This document shows positions 1-9,013 of a stretch of 22,477 bases of DNA, one piece after another. The notes under the pieces were generated by a model that saw only the letters and a program-made list of their open reading frames with translations, was not told where the DNA came from and made no database searches. The stretch comes from CAIXQW01 sp046049675. Lineage in GTDB: Bacteria; Bacteroidota; Bacteroidia; Chitinophagales; Chitinophagaceae. The stretch lies in contig JBJORA010000002.1 of assembly GCA_046049675.1 (NCBI GenBank), positions 1 through 22,477 on the forward strand, in the 5' to 3' direction. Each line of letters opens with the position of its first letter. The stretch's first letter is position 1. The position numbers and the translations under genes are program-made.

Positions 1-3
1 GCC

Positions 4-1266
4 CTAGGTTTTTTGTGGTTTCTTTTTTGCTGCTGGAAACAAAATATTATTCAATATTAATCTATAACCAGGGCTATTAGGATGCAGGCTCAAATCTGTT
101 GGTGGATCGCCAACCTGATGCTGATAGTCTTCTGGATCGTGACCACCATAAAAAGTCCAAGTGCCTTTGCCGAAATCGCCGTGGATATACTTTGCTTCGC
201 CAGCTGCTGCTAGTTCGCCTAAAATCATAGTGCTACTCTTCAGCAAGCTTTTCTTAAAACCAGTCGTTTGCCCAAAGAAACCTTTAACGGTAGTTGTATG
301 ATTTTGGCAAAGCATCGTTGGAATAGGATCAAACTTTGCACTAAACGTAAAAAGCGTGAAGTAGTCGGCGTTCATTTGAACTGGTCTGCCATTGGTCACA
401 TCTATATTACTATATTCATATTGATAAGCATTCTTCTCAAGAATAAAATCCTTGAAAGCAAAGCACTTGCTGAAGTTTAGTCGTTGCTGACAATCAGGGT
501 CCATGGCATCGTGGTCGAACTCAGGCGCACAAATATCTGTACCCTCTGCGGCTAAAGCAATATCATAACTATCCGTGGCGCTGCACATCGCAAATAGGTA
601 GCCACCGCCAGCTACAAACTCTCTAATTTTTTTTGCAACAGCAAGCTTTAGCATACTCACTTTTTCAAAGCCAAGCGCTTTTGCATCTGCCTCACTTTTC
701 TTTACATCGTTAATATACCACTCGTACGTGCGATACATGCTGTAAAACTTACCATACTGTCCTGTAAAATCTTCGTGATGCAAGTGAAGCCAATCGTACT
801 TTGCTAATTTGTTTTCCATTACATCCTTATCATAAATCTTTTCGTAAGGAATTTCTGCGTAAGTCAAAACTAGCGTAACTGCATCGTCCCAAGGCAACTT
901 GCCATCTGGTGTATACACAGCTACTTTGGGTGGCTTATCCAACTTAATGATGTCCATATTTGCATCTGGATCAGCAATTTCGTTAAGGATAAGCGTGTAC
1001 TTAGCATCTGGCAAAGTTTCAAAACTTACGTCCCTAATTTTGCATTCGTTCTCAAACTCGCGGTAGTAGTCGAAGCAGAAAGAGCCACCTTTATAATTTA
1101 CCAACCAATCTACCTTTACGCCTTTTTGCAAAACAAAGTAAGCAATACCATAAGCCTTTAAGTGGTTCTTTTGGTTTTGGTGATCCATAGGTATAAAAAT
1201 CTTGGCAGCAAATGCGCTGTGTCCAAGTATTACACATAATATGGCGAGAATAAAACGCTTCATCAT
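4..1266 (-). CDS. Secreted conserved Bacteroidota protein, 'asparagine synthetase B'-like name in databases
   Basis: The protein has about 420 residues. It begins with a typical signal peptide (MMKRFILAILCVILGHSAFA, cut before AKIF), so it is exported. I recognise it from memory as a well-conserved Bacteroidota family often labelled 'asparagine synthetase B'. The sequence does not support that name: there is no N-terminal Cys nucleophile and no SGGxDS ATP loop. Conserved-looking stretches are HLHHEDFTGQYGKF and GGGYLFAMCSATDS. The latter resembles the strand-turn-Cys of class I glutamine-amidotransferase-like folds (inference). The frame is open back to 1329, but that start lies inside the upstream gene and would bury the signal peptide, so the Met pair at 1266/1263 is chosen. 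It lies 37 nt after the DUF4153 gene and is probably cotranscribed with it. The stop codon is at 4-6, so the gene is complete. Confidence 0.75.
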   Translation of the reverse strand: MMKRFILAILCVILGHSAFAAKIFIPMDHQNQKNHLKAYGIAYFVLQKGVKVDWLVNYKGGSFCFDYYREFENECKIRDVSFETLPDAKYTLILNEIADPDANMDIIKLDKPPKVAVYTPDGKLPWDDAVTLVLTYAEIPYEKIYDKDVMENKLAKYDWLHLHHEDFTGQYGKFYSMYRTYEWYINDVKKSEADAKALGFEKVSMLKLAVAKKIREFVAGGGYLFAMCSATDSYDIALAAEGTDICAPEFDHDAMDPDCQQRLNFSKCFAFKDFILEKNAYQYEYSNIDVTNGRPVQMNADYFTLFTFSAKFDPIPTMLCQNHTTTVKGFFGQTTGFKKSLLKSSTMILGELAAAGEAKYIHGDFGKGTWTFYGGHDPEDYQHQVGDPPTDLSLHPNSPGYRLILNNILFPAAKKKPQKT

Positions 1267-1303
1267 CTGCTGTAAAATTACTTGCATTGTGCTTGGTTTT
1301 AAG

Positions 1304-3178
1304 TTAAAATATTGTGTATCCTCTGGCATAGCTTATTTTGGGCTTGAGGCCGCTCTTAATGAGGCGCACTTCATCAAAATAAACCGTAAACAAATTGTTG
1401 CGATAAGCCAAGCTGTCGCGGCTGTAGTAGTGCGTTGTGTACGGCAAAGTAAGGTTGCCAATACTACCAAAAAAGCTGCTATCATTGAGTTTTGCCTCAA
1501 TATAATCGGATAGCAAAATTGCCATACCATCAAGCGATTGGCTAAAAAGTGTGTCCCCTTTTTGCACAATTTGCAGCTTATTGTCGCTTACAAAAGCCTG
1601 GGCTAGGTCTGTATTAATAATTGGGCTTTCTAGCTCGTTTAATGCATAATCTGTTGCCTCAAATTGCAAAAACTGGTTGCCGCCATTCAGTTGAATTGGC
1701 GTGTTATTGAGTTCTGGATTTTGAACTACAAAAGTAATCTGCTCGCTTTCTCCATTGTCGGTACTAGCTACTACGCTCACTTCTTGTACGCCAAATAGGC
1801 TGCCAAAATTACTAGCATCGTAGCCTTCTCTTGCTAGGCGCTCAAGTGTAGCTTTATCTTTAGCATTGAGCAAGGGATGTAATAAACTGAGTTCGCTGCG
1901 TGTGTATAGATAGCGCAAACTAGCTAAAATTTGCGTACGTTCTTTTTCCGTAAGTGGCAACGCATTTTTACTTGCAAGGTTTACCTTGCCATCTTTCAAA
2001 AGGTTATTCTCAGAAAGCACATTCATTAAGCGTGCTTTTTGTGTGGCAGCACTTACCGAGTACATGCCAACTTTTGGAAGGCTTGCAATAGCTAGTACTA
2101 GTCCCAAAGACATAGGAATATAGGTAATGTTTTTTATACGCGACAATATCATGTAGATACATATTGCAACAAGCCAAAGGCCAAGCATGAGCGCTAAATA
2201 GCGATTCTCTGTAAGTGCAAATTCTTTTACTCTACCTGCAACTGCCAAAAGTTCAAATACTAAATAGGGCAGAAGCACATAAAAAATGTATTTGCAAAAA
2301 ACGCGTATCCAAAAGTATTGTCCATCTTTTACAGGGTAAGCCAATAAATAGGTAAACACGCTAATAGCACAAAACACCAATGTTGGTGTAGCTATAGCGC
2401 GCTGTGGCAATCTGCTTTGCACTAAAACGCTTATCAAATAAACGCCTAAGATGATTGCATATAGTGCGATAATTGGAATACAGATGTACTGAATAAAAAT
2501 TCGGAGCGCATTGCTGTAATTAATTTTGCTTTCCCAAACTTCTTTCTCGTCTGGAATATTATATAAAAATAGCGCTAGGTTGAACACAAGTCCGCAAAAG
2601 AATAGTACATCCAAATAGTACTGACTGCTAATGTGTGCATTAAATAACTTATCAATAGCATACAAAGCACCACCAATACCCAAATACAATGTAGCCGAAA
2701 ATGCTAGGCAGGTAATAAAGTTGATAAACAAACTTTTGTTGTATTGCCAAAACGCATAAATAGTTGCTTCACGATTATAGACTATCACGGCTATCCACAG
2801 ATGCAGGCATAGCAAAAGGTTGATATACCGTAATGTATAATTGAGCTCAAAATTGTAGTAGTCAGGCGGAATTGAATAAAAGTGCAAACCCAGCAAACAT
2901 CCACCCAATAGTGTAAAGCCAATCTTCTTTGCGGTGTCTAATCTATTGCTCTCACAAAAAATATGAAATGCAAAAAACAAGGGAATACCAGCGATAGCTG
3001 TCAAAGCGAGGCGCGTAAAGTTACTGGCGTAGTACAAGCTCTCGGGACCGACAAAAAAGTGGTTGCGCACACTTAATAATGCAAACGCAAGCACGCCACA
3101 TAGCATGGCTATGGGGAAACGTGTTAAGGCCGAGTAGGCCTGCAGAGATACTTTTTTGATACCAAAAGGAGGTAGCAT
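1304..3178 (-). CDS. DUF4153 domain-containing multi-pass membrane protein
   Basis: The first two thirds consist of about ten to eleven hydrophobic segments, several with paired aromatic residues. The last ~200 residues are soluble and rich in Asn, Leu and Thr (from about GKVNLASKNALPLTEKE to the end). This layout matches DUF4153 proteins of Bacteroidota, whose function is unknown. The frame is open to 3268. I prefer the Met at 3178 (MLPPFGIKKVSLQAYSALTR) because relatives begin shortly before an 'AxxxLxRFP' motif, and because this leaves about 100 nt for a promoter before the divergent thioredoxin gene. The Met at 3193 is the alternative. It is the first gene of a likely two-gene unit with the secreted protein downstream. 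Confidence 0.75.
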   Translation of the reverse strand: MLPPFGIKKVSLQAYSALTRFPIAMLCGVLAFALLSVRNHFFVGPESLYYASNFTRLALTAIAGIPLFFAFHIFCESNRLDTAKKIGFTLLGGCLLGLHFYSIPPDYYNFELNYTLRYINLLLCLHLWIAVIVYNREATIYAFWQYNKSLFINFITCLAFSATLYLGIGGALYAIDKLFNAHISSQYYLDVLFFCGLVFNLALFLYNIPDEKEVWESKINYSNALRIFIQYICIPIIALYAIILGVYLISVLVQSRLPQRAIATPTLVFCAISVFTYLLAYPVKDGQYFWIRVFCKYIFYVLLPYLVFELLAVAGRVKEFALTENRYLALMLGLWLVAICIYMILSRIKNITYIPMSLGLVLAIASLPKVGMYSVSAATQKARLMNVLSENNLLKDGKVNLASKNALPLTEKERTQILASLRYLYTRSELSLLHPLLNAKDKATLERLAREGYDASNFGSLFGVQEVSVVASTDNGESEQITFVVQNPELNNTPIQLNGGNQFLQFEATDYALNELESPIINTDLAQAFVSDNKLQIVQKGDTLFSQSLDGMAILLSDYIEAKLNDSSFFGSIGNLTLPYTTHYYSRDSLAYRNNLFTVYFDEVRLIKSGLKPKISYARGYTIF

Positions 3179-3282
3179 GTTTGCAAGATACATGTAAATA
3201 ATGGTTTGCTTCGGGCTGGCTTTAACCAATTTATATGGTTTGCAAAGGAAGTTCTTTAGTGGGGGCAAGCTAACTTTACAGC

Positions 3283-3780
3283 GTGAAAAAGTTATACCTT
3301 TTAACCATTACCTTGTTGATGCTTTGCGCCAATCAAACTTTGCGAGCACAAGCATTAGTTGCACCAGATAGTCTACTAGACATAAGGTTGCCCGATAGCA
3401 ATGGTAAATGGCAAAGCATGGCTGCTTACAAAAACGAATTGATATTGATAGATTTCTGGGCAAGCTGGTGCAGTCCTTGCAGGCAGTATAATAATCCATG
3501 GATCAATAAGATGTTTGCTGCTTATGCAGACAAAGGCTTGCACGTGTATAGTATTAGTATAGATCGCGACTATCGCAAGTGGACCAATGCCATTACTACC
3601 GATAGACTTAGTGGTGTTCAAGTAAATGATGCGGCTGGTTTAACAAGCAAAGCCTTGCGATACCAAGGAGCGAGTGGGGTGCCACATAAATTCTTATTCT
3701 ATAAAGGCGAACTTGTGCTAGCCAATGCCAGCATGGACGATATAGAAAAGAAAATCGCAGAGATTTGTGCTGCTAAATAG
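3283..3780 (+). CDS. Periplasmic TlpA/ResA-like thioredoxin-fold protein
   Basis: The protein has 165 residues. Residues 1-22 are a signal peptide (MKKLYLLTITLLMLCANQTL, cut near RAQ). Then comes a thioredoxin fold with the redox motif W62-C63-S-P-C66-R and the cis-proline at G132-V133-P134. The order 'DIRLPDSNGKWQSM', 'LILIDFWASWCSPC', 'GLHVYSISIDRD' is that of TlpA/ResA-type extracytoplasmic thiol-disulfide oxidoreductases. These reduce or isomerise disulfides in exported proteins. The active-site pair CSPC is a normal variant. Translation starts at a GTG. The -7-like sequence TAACTTTA (3271-3278) lies directly before it, so the mRNA may be almost leaderless. It converges on tilS with only 18 nt between the stop codons. 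Confidence 0.85.
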   Translation: MKKLYLLTITLLMLCANQTLRAQALVAPDSLLDIRLPDSNGKWQSMAAYKNELILIDFWASWCSPCRQYNNPWINKMFAAYADKGLHVYSISIDRDYRKWTNAITTDRLSGVQVNDAAGLTSKALRYQGASGVPHKFLFYKGELVLANASMDDIEKKIAEICAAK

Positions 3781-3798
3781 CCATTTACCAATGCAACA

Positions 3799-5130
3799 CT
3801 AAGCAGCTGTAAAATTGATTTGCAAAATTTCTTGTGTATGCTCTTGTATCTTAAACCTATCATCTATACGATGTCCTACAACCCACACAATTTTATTGCC
3901 ACTAGTCAGTAGCCATACATGCTGCTTTTTATGCAAGGGTATTTTTTTATCAATGAGAAAACGTGAAATCTTTTTCTTTTTACGCATGCCTAAAGGATAG
4001 AAGTAGTCGCCTTCTCTTTTGACGCGCAAGCAAAGTGGCCATTCCAATTTAGCAGCATCAAGCATTTCAATATTACTATCGCTTTTGCTATCGCTTGGTT
4101 TTTTGTCTGTGCTAGAAAACGTTTCACAGTGCAAACGACCTAATTCAAATTGCACCATATCACCAGGAGAATGTAAATAGTGGATGCTCGCATCGGCAGC
4201 AATATTTTTGGTAATAATTATCTCTGTGCCATGTCTCAGCACTTTGTGCAAGGGTAAATCTACGCTGGCACCTACGTTTGATTTTTGCAGCTTCAATACT
4301 TCGCTTACTTGCCCTGGACTGGCATTGTAGTCCTGAAGAATTTCAAACATTACAACTTCCGCATGTGGATGCCCTAGTTGCTTAACTAGTATATGTGCAT
4401 CGCCATCTGCATCAATACGCACAAACTTTGAACGTAACTTATCTGCGCCTTGTTTGTACAATGCATGAGCCGCTTGCCAACGACCAATATTATCTATCAT
4501 ATTAGACATGAAATCTGGCTGTAGCTTTTCCCACTGCGGTATTAATTCATTGCGAACAGCATTTCTAAGATAGTTATTGCTAAGATTACTTTCGTCTAGT
4601 CGCCATACAACATTGTTCTCATGCGCATAGGCTTCTAAATGCTGTTTTGTAAATGCCAAAAGCGGGCGGCGTATTTGCTTGTTCTTCGCAGGAATACCTT
4701 GCAAGCCACTTAAGCCAGTACCTCGGCCAAGCCTCATTAAAATTGTTTCTACATTATCGTTGGCGTGATGAGCAGTGCAAAGCCATTGATATTGGTGTTG
4801 CTGCATTAATTCTTCAAAAAAAGCATAGCGCAATTGGCGCGCGGTATCTTGTAGACTAGCACCTAAGTCTTGCATTTTTTGCTTAGTATCAAATTGCTTT
4901 ACATAAAAAGGTATAGCATTTGCTTTGCAGTAATTTTCTACAAGTGCCTGGTCTAGCTGACTATGTTCACCACGAAGATTATAATTGCAGTGGGCAACGG
5001 CTATTTTGTACTTAAGTTTATGCATCGCATACAAAAGCACCATAGAATCTAAACCACCACTTGTTGCAAGTAGATATGTACCATAGTTCGGAAGATTGTC
5101 CTTGATATGCTGCTCTATGCTAGTCGTCAT
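3799..5130 (-). CDS. tilS: tRNA(Ile)-lysidine synthase
   Basis: TilS attaches lysine to the wobble C34 of tRNA-Ile(CAU) using ATP, changing its reading from AUG to AUA; it is normally essential. The N-terminal PP-loop is plain (T23-S-G-G-L-D-S29). The family motifs 'HCNYNLRGEHSQLD' and 'CTAHHANDNVETILMRLGRG' follow, then a linker and a C-terminal tRNA-binding domain with 'YFYPLGMRKKKKISRFLIDK' and 'VWVVGHRIDDRFKI'. The length of 443 residues is normal for the long form. The start overlaps the end of the upstream TPR gene by 11 nt, implying cotranscription and probably translational coupling. Confidence 0.95.
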   Translation of the reverse strand: MTTSIEQHIKDNLPNYGTYLLATSGGLDSMVLLYAMHKLKYKIAVAHCNYNLRGEHSQLDQALVENYCKANAIPFYVKQFDTKQKMQDLGASLQDTARQLRYAFFEELMQQHQYQWLCTAHHANDNVETILMRLGRGTGLSGLQGIPAKNKQIRRPLLAFTKQHLEAYAHENNVVWRLDESNLSNNYLRNAVRNELIPQWEKLQPDFMSNMIDNIGRWQAAHALYKQGADKLRSKFVRIDADGDAHILVKQLGHPHAEVVMFEILQDYNASPGQVSEVLKLQKSNVGASVDLPLHKVLRHGTEIIITKNIAADASIHYLHSPGDMVQFELGRLHCETFSSTDKKPSDSKSDSNIEMLDAAKLEWPLCLRVKREGDYFYPLGMRKKKKISRFLIDKKIPLHKKQHVWLLTSGNKIVWVVGHRIDDRFKIQEHTQEILQINFTAA

Positions 5131-5467
5131 CTTCTGTAAGAATTTCTAATGCACTACGTAATTCGCTAGCCGTATGGGTATTGCGTTGTGACATGGCAAT
5201 ACCAATGCCTTTGTTGTAAACAGCTACGGCAGCGTCTTTATCGCCCTTCAACTCTAGCGCTTTGGCCAAATGATAGTATGTGCCTACATAAGTTTCGTCT
5301 GTTTTTACAACACACTCAAACAATTCAATTGCCTTATCAATGTCGCCAAGCTTTACGTGCTCCAAGCCAAGCGCATGTAGCAGGAAACAATCATTAGGCT
5401 GTTCTTGCAAAAGAGCCTCCAATTGGGCTATTCTATGATTATTATTGTGACGCTGATCTTGGCTCAT
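5120..5467 (-). CDS. Small tetratricopeptide-repeat protein
   Basis: The protein has 115 residues, no signal peptide and no membrane segment. Two to three TPR helix pairs are visible: LLHALGLEHVKLGDIDKAIE at about residues 27-46, then TYYHLAKALELKGDKDAAVA. They show the usual small residue at position 8 and a Pro or Asp turn between helices. The N-terminus is polar and rich in Asn and His; the end is acidic (EDDD). TPR proteins are protein-protein scaffolds, and no more specific role can be read here. It is first in a unit with tilS (11-nt overlap) and shares a 45-bp divergent promoter region with etfB. Confidence 0.8.
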   Translation of the reverse strand: MSQDQRHNNNHRIAQLEALLQEQPNDCFLLHALGLEHVKLGDIDKAIELFECVVKTDETYVGTYYHLAKALELKGDKDAAVAVYNKGIGIAMSQRNTHTASELRSALEILTEDDD

Positions 5468-5471
5468 ATTT

Positions 5472-5479
5472 TATCTTTG
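5472..5479 (+). promoter_or_regulatory. -7 box of the etfB operon
   Basis: TATCTTTG matches the Bacteroidota -7 consensus TAnnTTTG exactly and lies 33 nt before the etfB ATG. No convincing -33 TTTG at the usual 19-22 nt spacing is seen; the nearest TTG is 24 nt upstream. Confidence 0.55.
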
Positions 5480-5487
5480 CAAGTATA
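5480..5487 (-). promoter_or_regulatory. Probable -7 box of the TPR-tilS unit
   Basis: On the minus strand this reads TATACTTG, one base from TAnnTTTG, 12 nt before the TPR start codon. It directly abuts the plus-strand box at 5472-5479, so the two divergent promoters would be back to back and could exclude each other (inference). Confidence 0.4.
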
Positions 5488-5512
5488 AGAATATCTACAG
5501 TAAAACCACGTT

Positions 5513-6256
5513 ATGAAGATACTTGTTTGCGTTACACAAGCGCCTGATACCACTACAAAAATAGCATTTACCGACAACGATACCAAGCTTGCAGAGGCTG
5601 GTGTAACATGGATCATAAATCCGTACGATGAATGGTATAGCCTAGTTCGTGCTTTAGAATTGAAAGAAGCTGGCATTGCAAGTACAGTTGACCTCATTAC
5701 AGTTGGCGATGCTAGCGTAGAGCCAGTTATTCGTAAAGCCCTTGCTATTGGTGGCGATGTAGCTGTGCGTGTAAATGCAAGCACTAGCGATACTTTGAGT
5801 GTTGCAACAGAAATAGCCAATTACGCAAAGGCACAAGGTTATAGCCTTGTATTAGTAGGTAAAGAAAGCATTGATTACAATAATGGTAGCACTGGCGCTA
5901 TGATTGCAGAACTGTTGGATATGCCATTTATAGCTGGCGTTACTAAACTAGATCTTGCCGGCAATACAGCAACCGTTACGCGCGAAATAGAAGGTGGTGA
6001 AGAAATAGCGACTTGTGACGCACCGCTAGTGTTAGCCTGTCAAAAGGGTGTGGCTGAGGCGCGTATTCCGAATATGCGCGGCATTATGGCTGCTCGCACA
6101 AAACCGCTTACCATAGTTGAAGCAAGTGCCGCAAACGCAGCTACTACAATTGACAAATACGAAATGCCTCCTGCAAAAAGTGGTGTGCGCATGATAGATG
6201 CCAATAATGTAGACGAGCTTGTACAATTGTTACATACGGAAGCTAAAGTAATCTAA
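5513..6256 (+). CDS. etfB: Electron transfer flavoprotein, beta subunit
   Basis: ETF is a cytoplasmic heterodimer that takes electrons from acyl-CoA and other dehydrogenases and passes them to the quinone pool through ETF:quinone oxidoreductase. The beta subunit binds AMP. The 247-residue protein opens with MKILVCVTQAPDT, contains 'NPYDEWYSLVRALELKE', and carries the family signature VAEARIPNMRGIMAARTKPL at residues 180-199. The length is typical. It is first of three plus-strand genes separated by 34 nt each, with an exact -7 box upstream. Confidence 0.95.
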   Translation: MKILVCVTQAPDTTTKIAFTDNDTKLAEAGVTWIINPYDEWYSLVRALELKEAGIASTVDLITVGDASVEPVIRKALAIGGDVAVRVNASTSDTLSVATEIANYAKAQGYSLVLVGKESIDYNNGSTGAMIAELLDMPFIAGVTKLDLAGNTATVTREIEGGEEIATCDAPLVLACQKGVAEARIPNMRGIMAARTKPLTIVEASAANAATTIDKYEMPPAKSGVRMIDANNVDELVQLLHTEAKVI

Positions 6257-6290
6257 TTATTAATTTTTATTCTCTAAAATACAAACAACA

Positions 6291-7250
6291 ATGAAAACAT
6301 TAGTAGTTGTAAATAATAACAAAGGCGAAATCAAAAAGGCAGGCCTAGAAGCCATTAGCTACGCAGCACAATTTAGCAGCGATGTTACTGTGCTAGTAAT
6401 GGGTGCAGGCGATAGCAGTAATTTTGCAAGTCTTGGCAAAGTAGGTGCACAAAAAGTTTTGCATGCCAACGATGCTGCACTAGATGTACTTGACGGACAA
6501 GTAATTTCAAAAGTGGTACTGCAAGCCATTGATGTTTGTGGCGCAGAAACAATAGTATTTACTAACAACAATGCGGCAAAAGCAGTAGCGCCACGTGTAG
6601 CTGCTCGATTGGGTGCTGGCTTAGTTGCAGGTGCTGTAGCTGTACCAGATACAAGTAATGGCTTTGTGGTAAAGAAAAGTGTATTTAGCGGCAAGGCATT
6701 TTGCCATGTACGCATCAATACAGCTAAAAAAGTAGTAACGCTTACAAGCAACAGTGTGCCTATCGTAGAAAAAGATGGTACAGCTGCTGTAGAAAATATG
6801 GCAGTAAGCCTTAGTCCAGCGCGCATCACTGTAAAAGAAGTTAATCAAGTTACAGGTAAAGTACCGCTGCCGGAGGCTGAATTAGTTGTAAGCGGCGGTC
6901 GTGGCTTAAAGGGCCCTGAGCATTGGGGTATCCTAGAAGATTTAGCAACAGCTTTTGGTGCTGAGCTAGCTTGTAGCCGTCCAGTTGCAGATAGCCATTG
7001 GCGTCCACACAACGAGCACGTAGGTCAAACAGGCGGTACCATTCGTCCTAATTTATATGTAGCTGTAGGCATTAGTGGCGCTATCCAGCATTTGGCTGGT
7101 GTAAATAGCAGTAAAACGATTGTTGTAATTAACAAAGACCCAGAAGCGCCTTTCTTTAAGGCTGCCGACTATGGTATTTGCGCTGATGCTTTTGAAGTTT
7201 TGCCAAAATTAACCGAAGCTGTAAAGCGTTTCAAGGCAACGAATGCCTAA
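6291..7250 (+). CDS. etfA: Electron transfer flavoprotein, alpha subunit
   Basis: The protein has 319 residues. The N-terminal half is the alpha/beta ETF domain. The C-terminal FAD-binding domain is clear: 'VSGGRGLKGPEHW' near residue 200, and the ETF-alpha signature at residues 254-289 (LYVAVGISGAIQHLAGVNSS, then TIVVINKDPEAPFF). It pairs with EtfB to hold FAD. It lies 34 nt after etfB and 34 nt before the DUF151 nuclease gene, consistent with one transcript. Length and motifs are complete. Confidence 0.95.
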   Translation: MKTLVVVNNNKGEIKKAGLEAISYAAQFSSDVTVLVMGAGDSSNFASLGKVGAQKVLHANDAALDVLDGQVISKVVLQAIDVCGAETIVFTNNNAAKAVAPRVAARLGAGLVAGAVAVPDTSNGFVVKKSVFSGKAFCHVRINTAKKVVTLTSNSVPIVEKDGTAAVENMAVSLSPARITVKEVNQVTGKVPLPEAELVVSGGRGLKGPEHWGILEDLATAFGAELACSRPVADSHWRPHNEHVGQTGGTIRPNLYVAVGISGAIQHLAGVNSSKTIVVINKDPEAPFFKAADYGICADAFEVLPKLTEAVKRFKATNA

Positions 7251-7284
7251 AAAATTGTAATTTAGTCATTCTGTAAACGCATAC

Positions 7285-7920
7285 ATGGCAGACAACCTCG
7301 TAGAGTTAGAAATATTAGCCTTAAGTAATAGTGCACAGCAAACGCATAGCTATGCGATTTTGCTAGGTGAAGTGCGTGGCGCTCGCAAAATTCCTATCAT
7401 TATTGGTACATTTGAAGCGCAAGCGATAGCCATTGTTTTAGAGCGCGTGCAGCCTAGCCGCCCGATGAGCCACGACCTCATGCGTAATATAATGACCGCA
7501 TTTGGTGTAACGCTACAGTACATTGTAATCCATAAACTTGAAGAGGGTGTGTTTTACAGTAAGCTTATCTGCGATGGTGGCGATGGTGTAGTAGAAATAG
7601 ATAGCCGAACAAGCGATGCATTGGCCCTTGCCGTAAGATTTAAGTGCAAGATATTTGCAACAGAAGAAACGGTAAACAAAGCCGGCACCTACAGTACAAG
7701 CCTTGGCAACGAAAGCATAGACGAAAGCATTGAAGAACTTTTGCAAAGTGTGGACCCAAGTTCCTTGGAAGAAGACAAGAGCCGTTCTAAGCAGAGCGAA
7801 TATTCGCATTTAAGTATATCGCAATTGAAAGACAAATTGCAAGAAGTGCTAGAAACGGAAGATTATGTTGCAGCTGCAAAGATTCGCGATGAGATTGCAC
7901 GTCGTAGTGCGAGTAAGTAG
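7285..7920 (+). CDS. Bifunctional nuclease family protein (DUF151) with C-terminal UVR motif
   Basis: The protein has 211 residues. Residues 1-135 form a DUF151 (bifunctional DNase/RNase) domain, with 'RKIPIIIGTFEAQAIAIVLE', 'RPMSHDLMRNIM' and 'EIDSRTSDALALAVRFKCKI'. An acidic, Ser-rich linker follows. The last ~35 residues (LKDKLQEVLETEDYVAAAKI, then RDEIARR) are a UVR motif as found in UvrB and UvrC, used for protein-protein contact. This two-domain form directly after etfBA is, as far as I recall, common in Bacteroidota. Its physiological substrate is not well established. It is cytoplasmic and the last gene of the operon. Confidence 0.85.
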   Translation: MADNLVELEILALSNSAQQTHSYAILLGEVRGARKIPIIIGTFEAQAIAIVLERVQPSRPMSHDLMRNIMTAFGVTLQYIVIHKLEEGVFYSKLICDGGDGVVEIDSRTSDALALAVRFKCKIFATEETVNKAGTYSTSLGNESIDESIEELLQSVDPSSLEEDKSRSKQSEYSHLSISQLKDKLQEVLETEDYVAAAKIRDEIARRSASK

Positions 7921-8014
7921 CTTATTGTGTAGCTTGTTTTAAGGATTGCAAAAAGCTGCTCTAAGGTTTCACAAACTACCACAAACAAATAAGTTATAGT
8001 TAAGTATAAAACTG

Positions 8015-9007
8015 CTACAACTTAAACTCCTCAATTGACAAATTATGTAAACACGCGTACTGCTGCGAATTTGTACAAGCCTTATTGCCATACACGCTGC
8101 ATGGTCGGCACGGCATTGCATCGCGACTAAGCTGCACTACTTTATGTTGCGCTTTGCAAACAGGTGCAAAACCAAGGCTAGGGTGGGTGGCTCCCCAAAT
8201 AGAAACAAGCGGTACACCTTGCAAAGCTGCCAAATGCATATTACTACTATCTACCGCCACCATATAAGCGGCAAACTTCATCAAGGCAACTTGTTCGGCA
8301 AAACCAAGTTCGTAGCAATGGCGTACATGGCTGTATTGTGCACACAGTGCGAGCACGGTATCTTTTTCTTCTCCGCCAGCAAACAAAATAATTGGCTTAT
8401 TGCTTGCCTCAATAAATTGATGGATTTTTTCTAGAGGTAAACTCTTACTAGCGTGTGCAGCAAATGGCGCTAATGCAATAAATGGTTTAGGCAAGTACGA
8501 CGCAAAAACATCTACATTGTGCTGCTGTGCTTGTGTGATTTCAAAACCTGCAAACTGGAAATCATTTTGCATTTGCAAACCAGCTTTTACAAATGCTTGT
8601 TGGTAGCGTTCTATGGTTGGCACAACGGCATTAGCTTGCTTGCTGCTAATAAACTGATGTTTCAAGGCTCTGGCTTTGTCGAAACGCGTCCACTTTGTTT
8701 GCCATAACAAAATTTGCAAAATGCGCGTACGCAGCACATCGTGTAAGTCGATGATATCTGTAACGGCAAGTTGTTTAATTATTTGTCGCAACTGCCATAA
8801 TCCACTAAGGCCTTTTGTTTCGCGATTGGTATCAATACCTAGCACACTCAAATTAGGGCGCTTTGGAAACAAAAATGCCAAATGCTTTTTTGTTAGCACT
8901 GTAAACTGCACTTCAGGATTGGCTTCGCAGGCATTGCATAACACTGGCACGGCTATAGCCACATCGCCAATGGCGCTTAATCGTATAACTAGAATATGCT
9001 TTTGCAA
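8015..9007 (-). CDS. Glycosyltransferase family 9 protein (heptosyltransferase-like)
   Basis: The protein has 330 residues and starts with ILVIRLSAIGDVAIAVPVL, the hallmark N-terminus of ADP-heptose:LPS heptosyltransferase-type GT9 enzymes. The donor-side motif GVPLVSIWGATHPSLGFAP and a Cys cluster near the end (CRPCSVYGNKAC, plus one more Cys) are also family features. It probably adds a sugar to LPS or lipooligosaccharide core at the inner face of the inner membrane; the exact sugar cannot be told. The start is a TTG: a stop lies three codons upstream in frame and there is no ATG before the conserved motif. It begins 6 nt after the DUF6165 stop, so coupling is likely. Confidence 0.88.
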   Translation of the reverse strand: MQKHILVIRLSAIGDVAIAVPVLCNACEANPEVQFTVLTKKHLAFLFPKRPNLSVLGIDTNRETKGLSGLWQLRQIIKQLAVTDIIDLHDVLRTRILQILLWQTKWTRFDKARALKHQFISSKQANAVVPTIERYQQAFVKAGLQMQNDFQFAGFEITQAQQHNVDVFASYLPKPFIALAPFAAHASKSLPLEKIHQFIEASNKPIILFAGGEEKDTVLALCAQYSHVRHCYELGFAEQVALMKFAAYMVAVDSSNMHLAALQGVPLVSIWGATHPSLGFAPVCKAQHKVVQLSRDAMPCRPCSVYGNKACTNSQQYACLHNLSIEEFKL

Positions 9008-9013
9008 TGGCTT

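Noticed and set aside
1267..1329. Upstream start at 1329 for the secreted protein
   Set aside because: It overlaps the DUF4153 coding region and would place 21 residues before a standard signal peptide.
7921..8014. Terminator between the DUF151 nuclease and GT9 genes
   Set aside because: The convergent 94-nt spacer contains only short imperfect inverted matches and no clear stem with a T-run.
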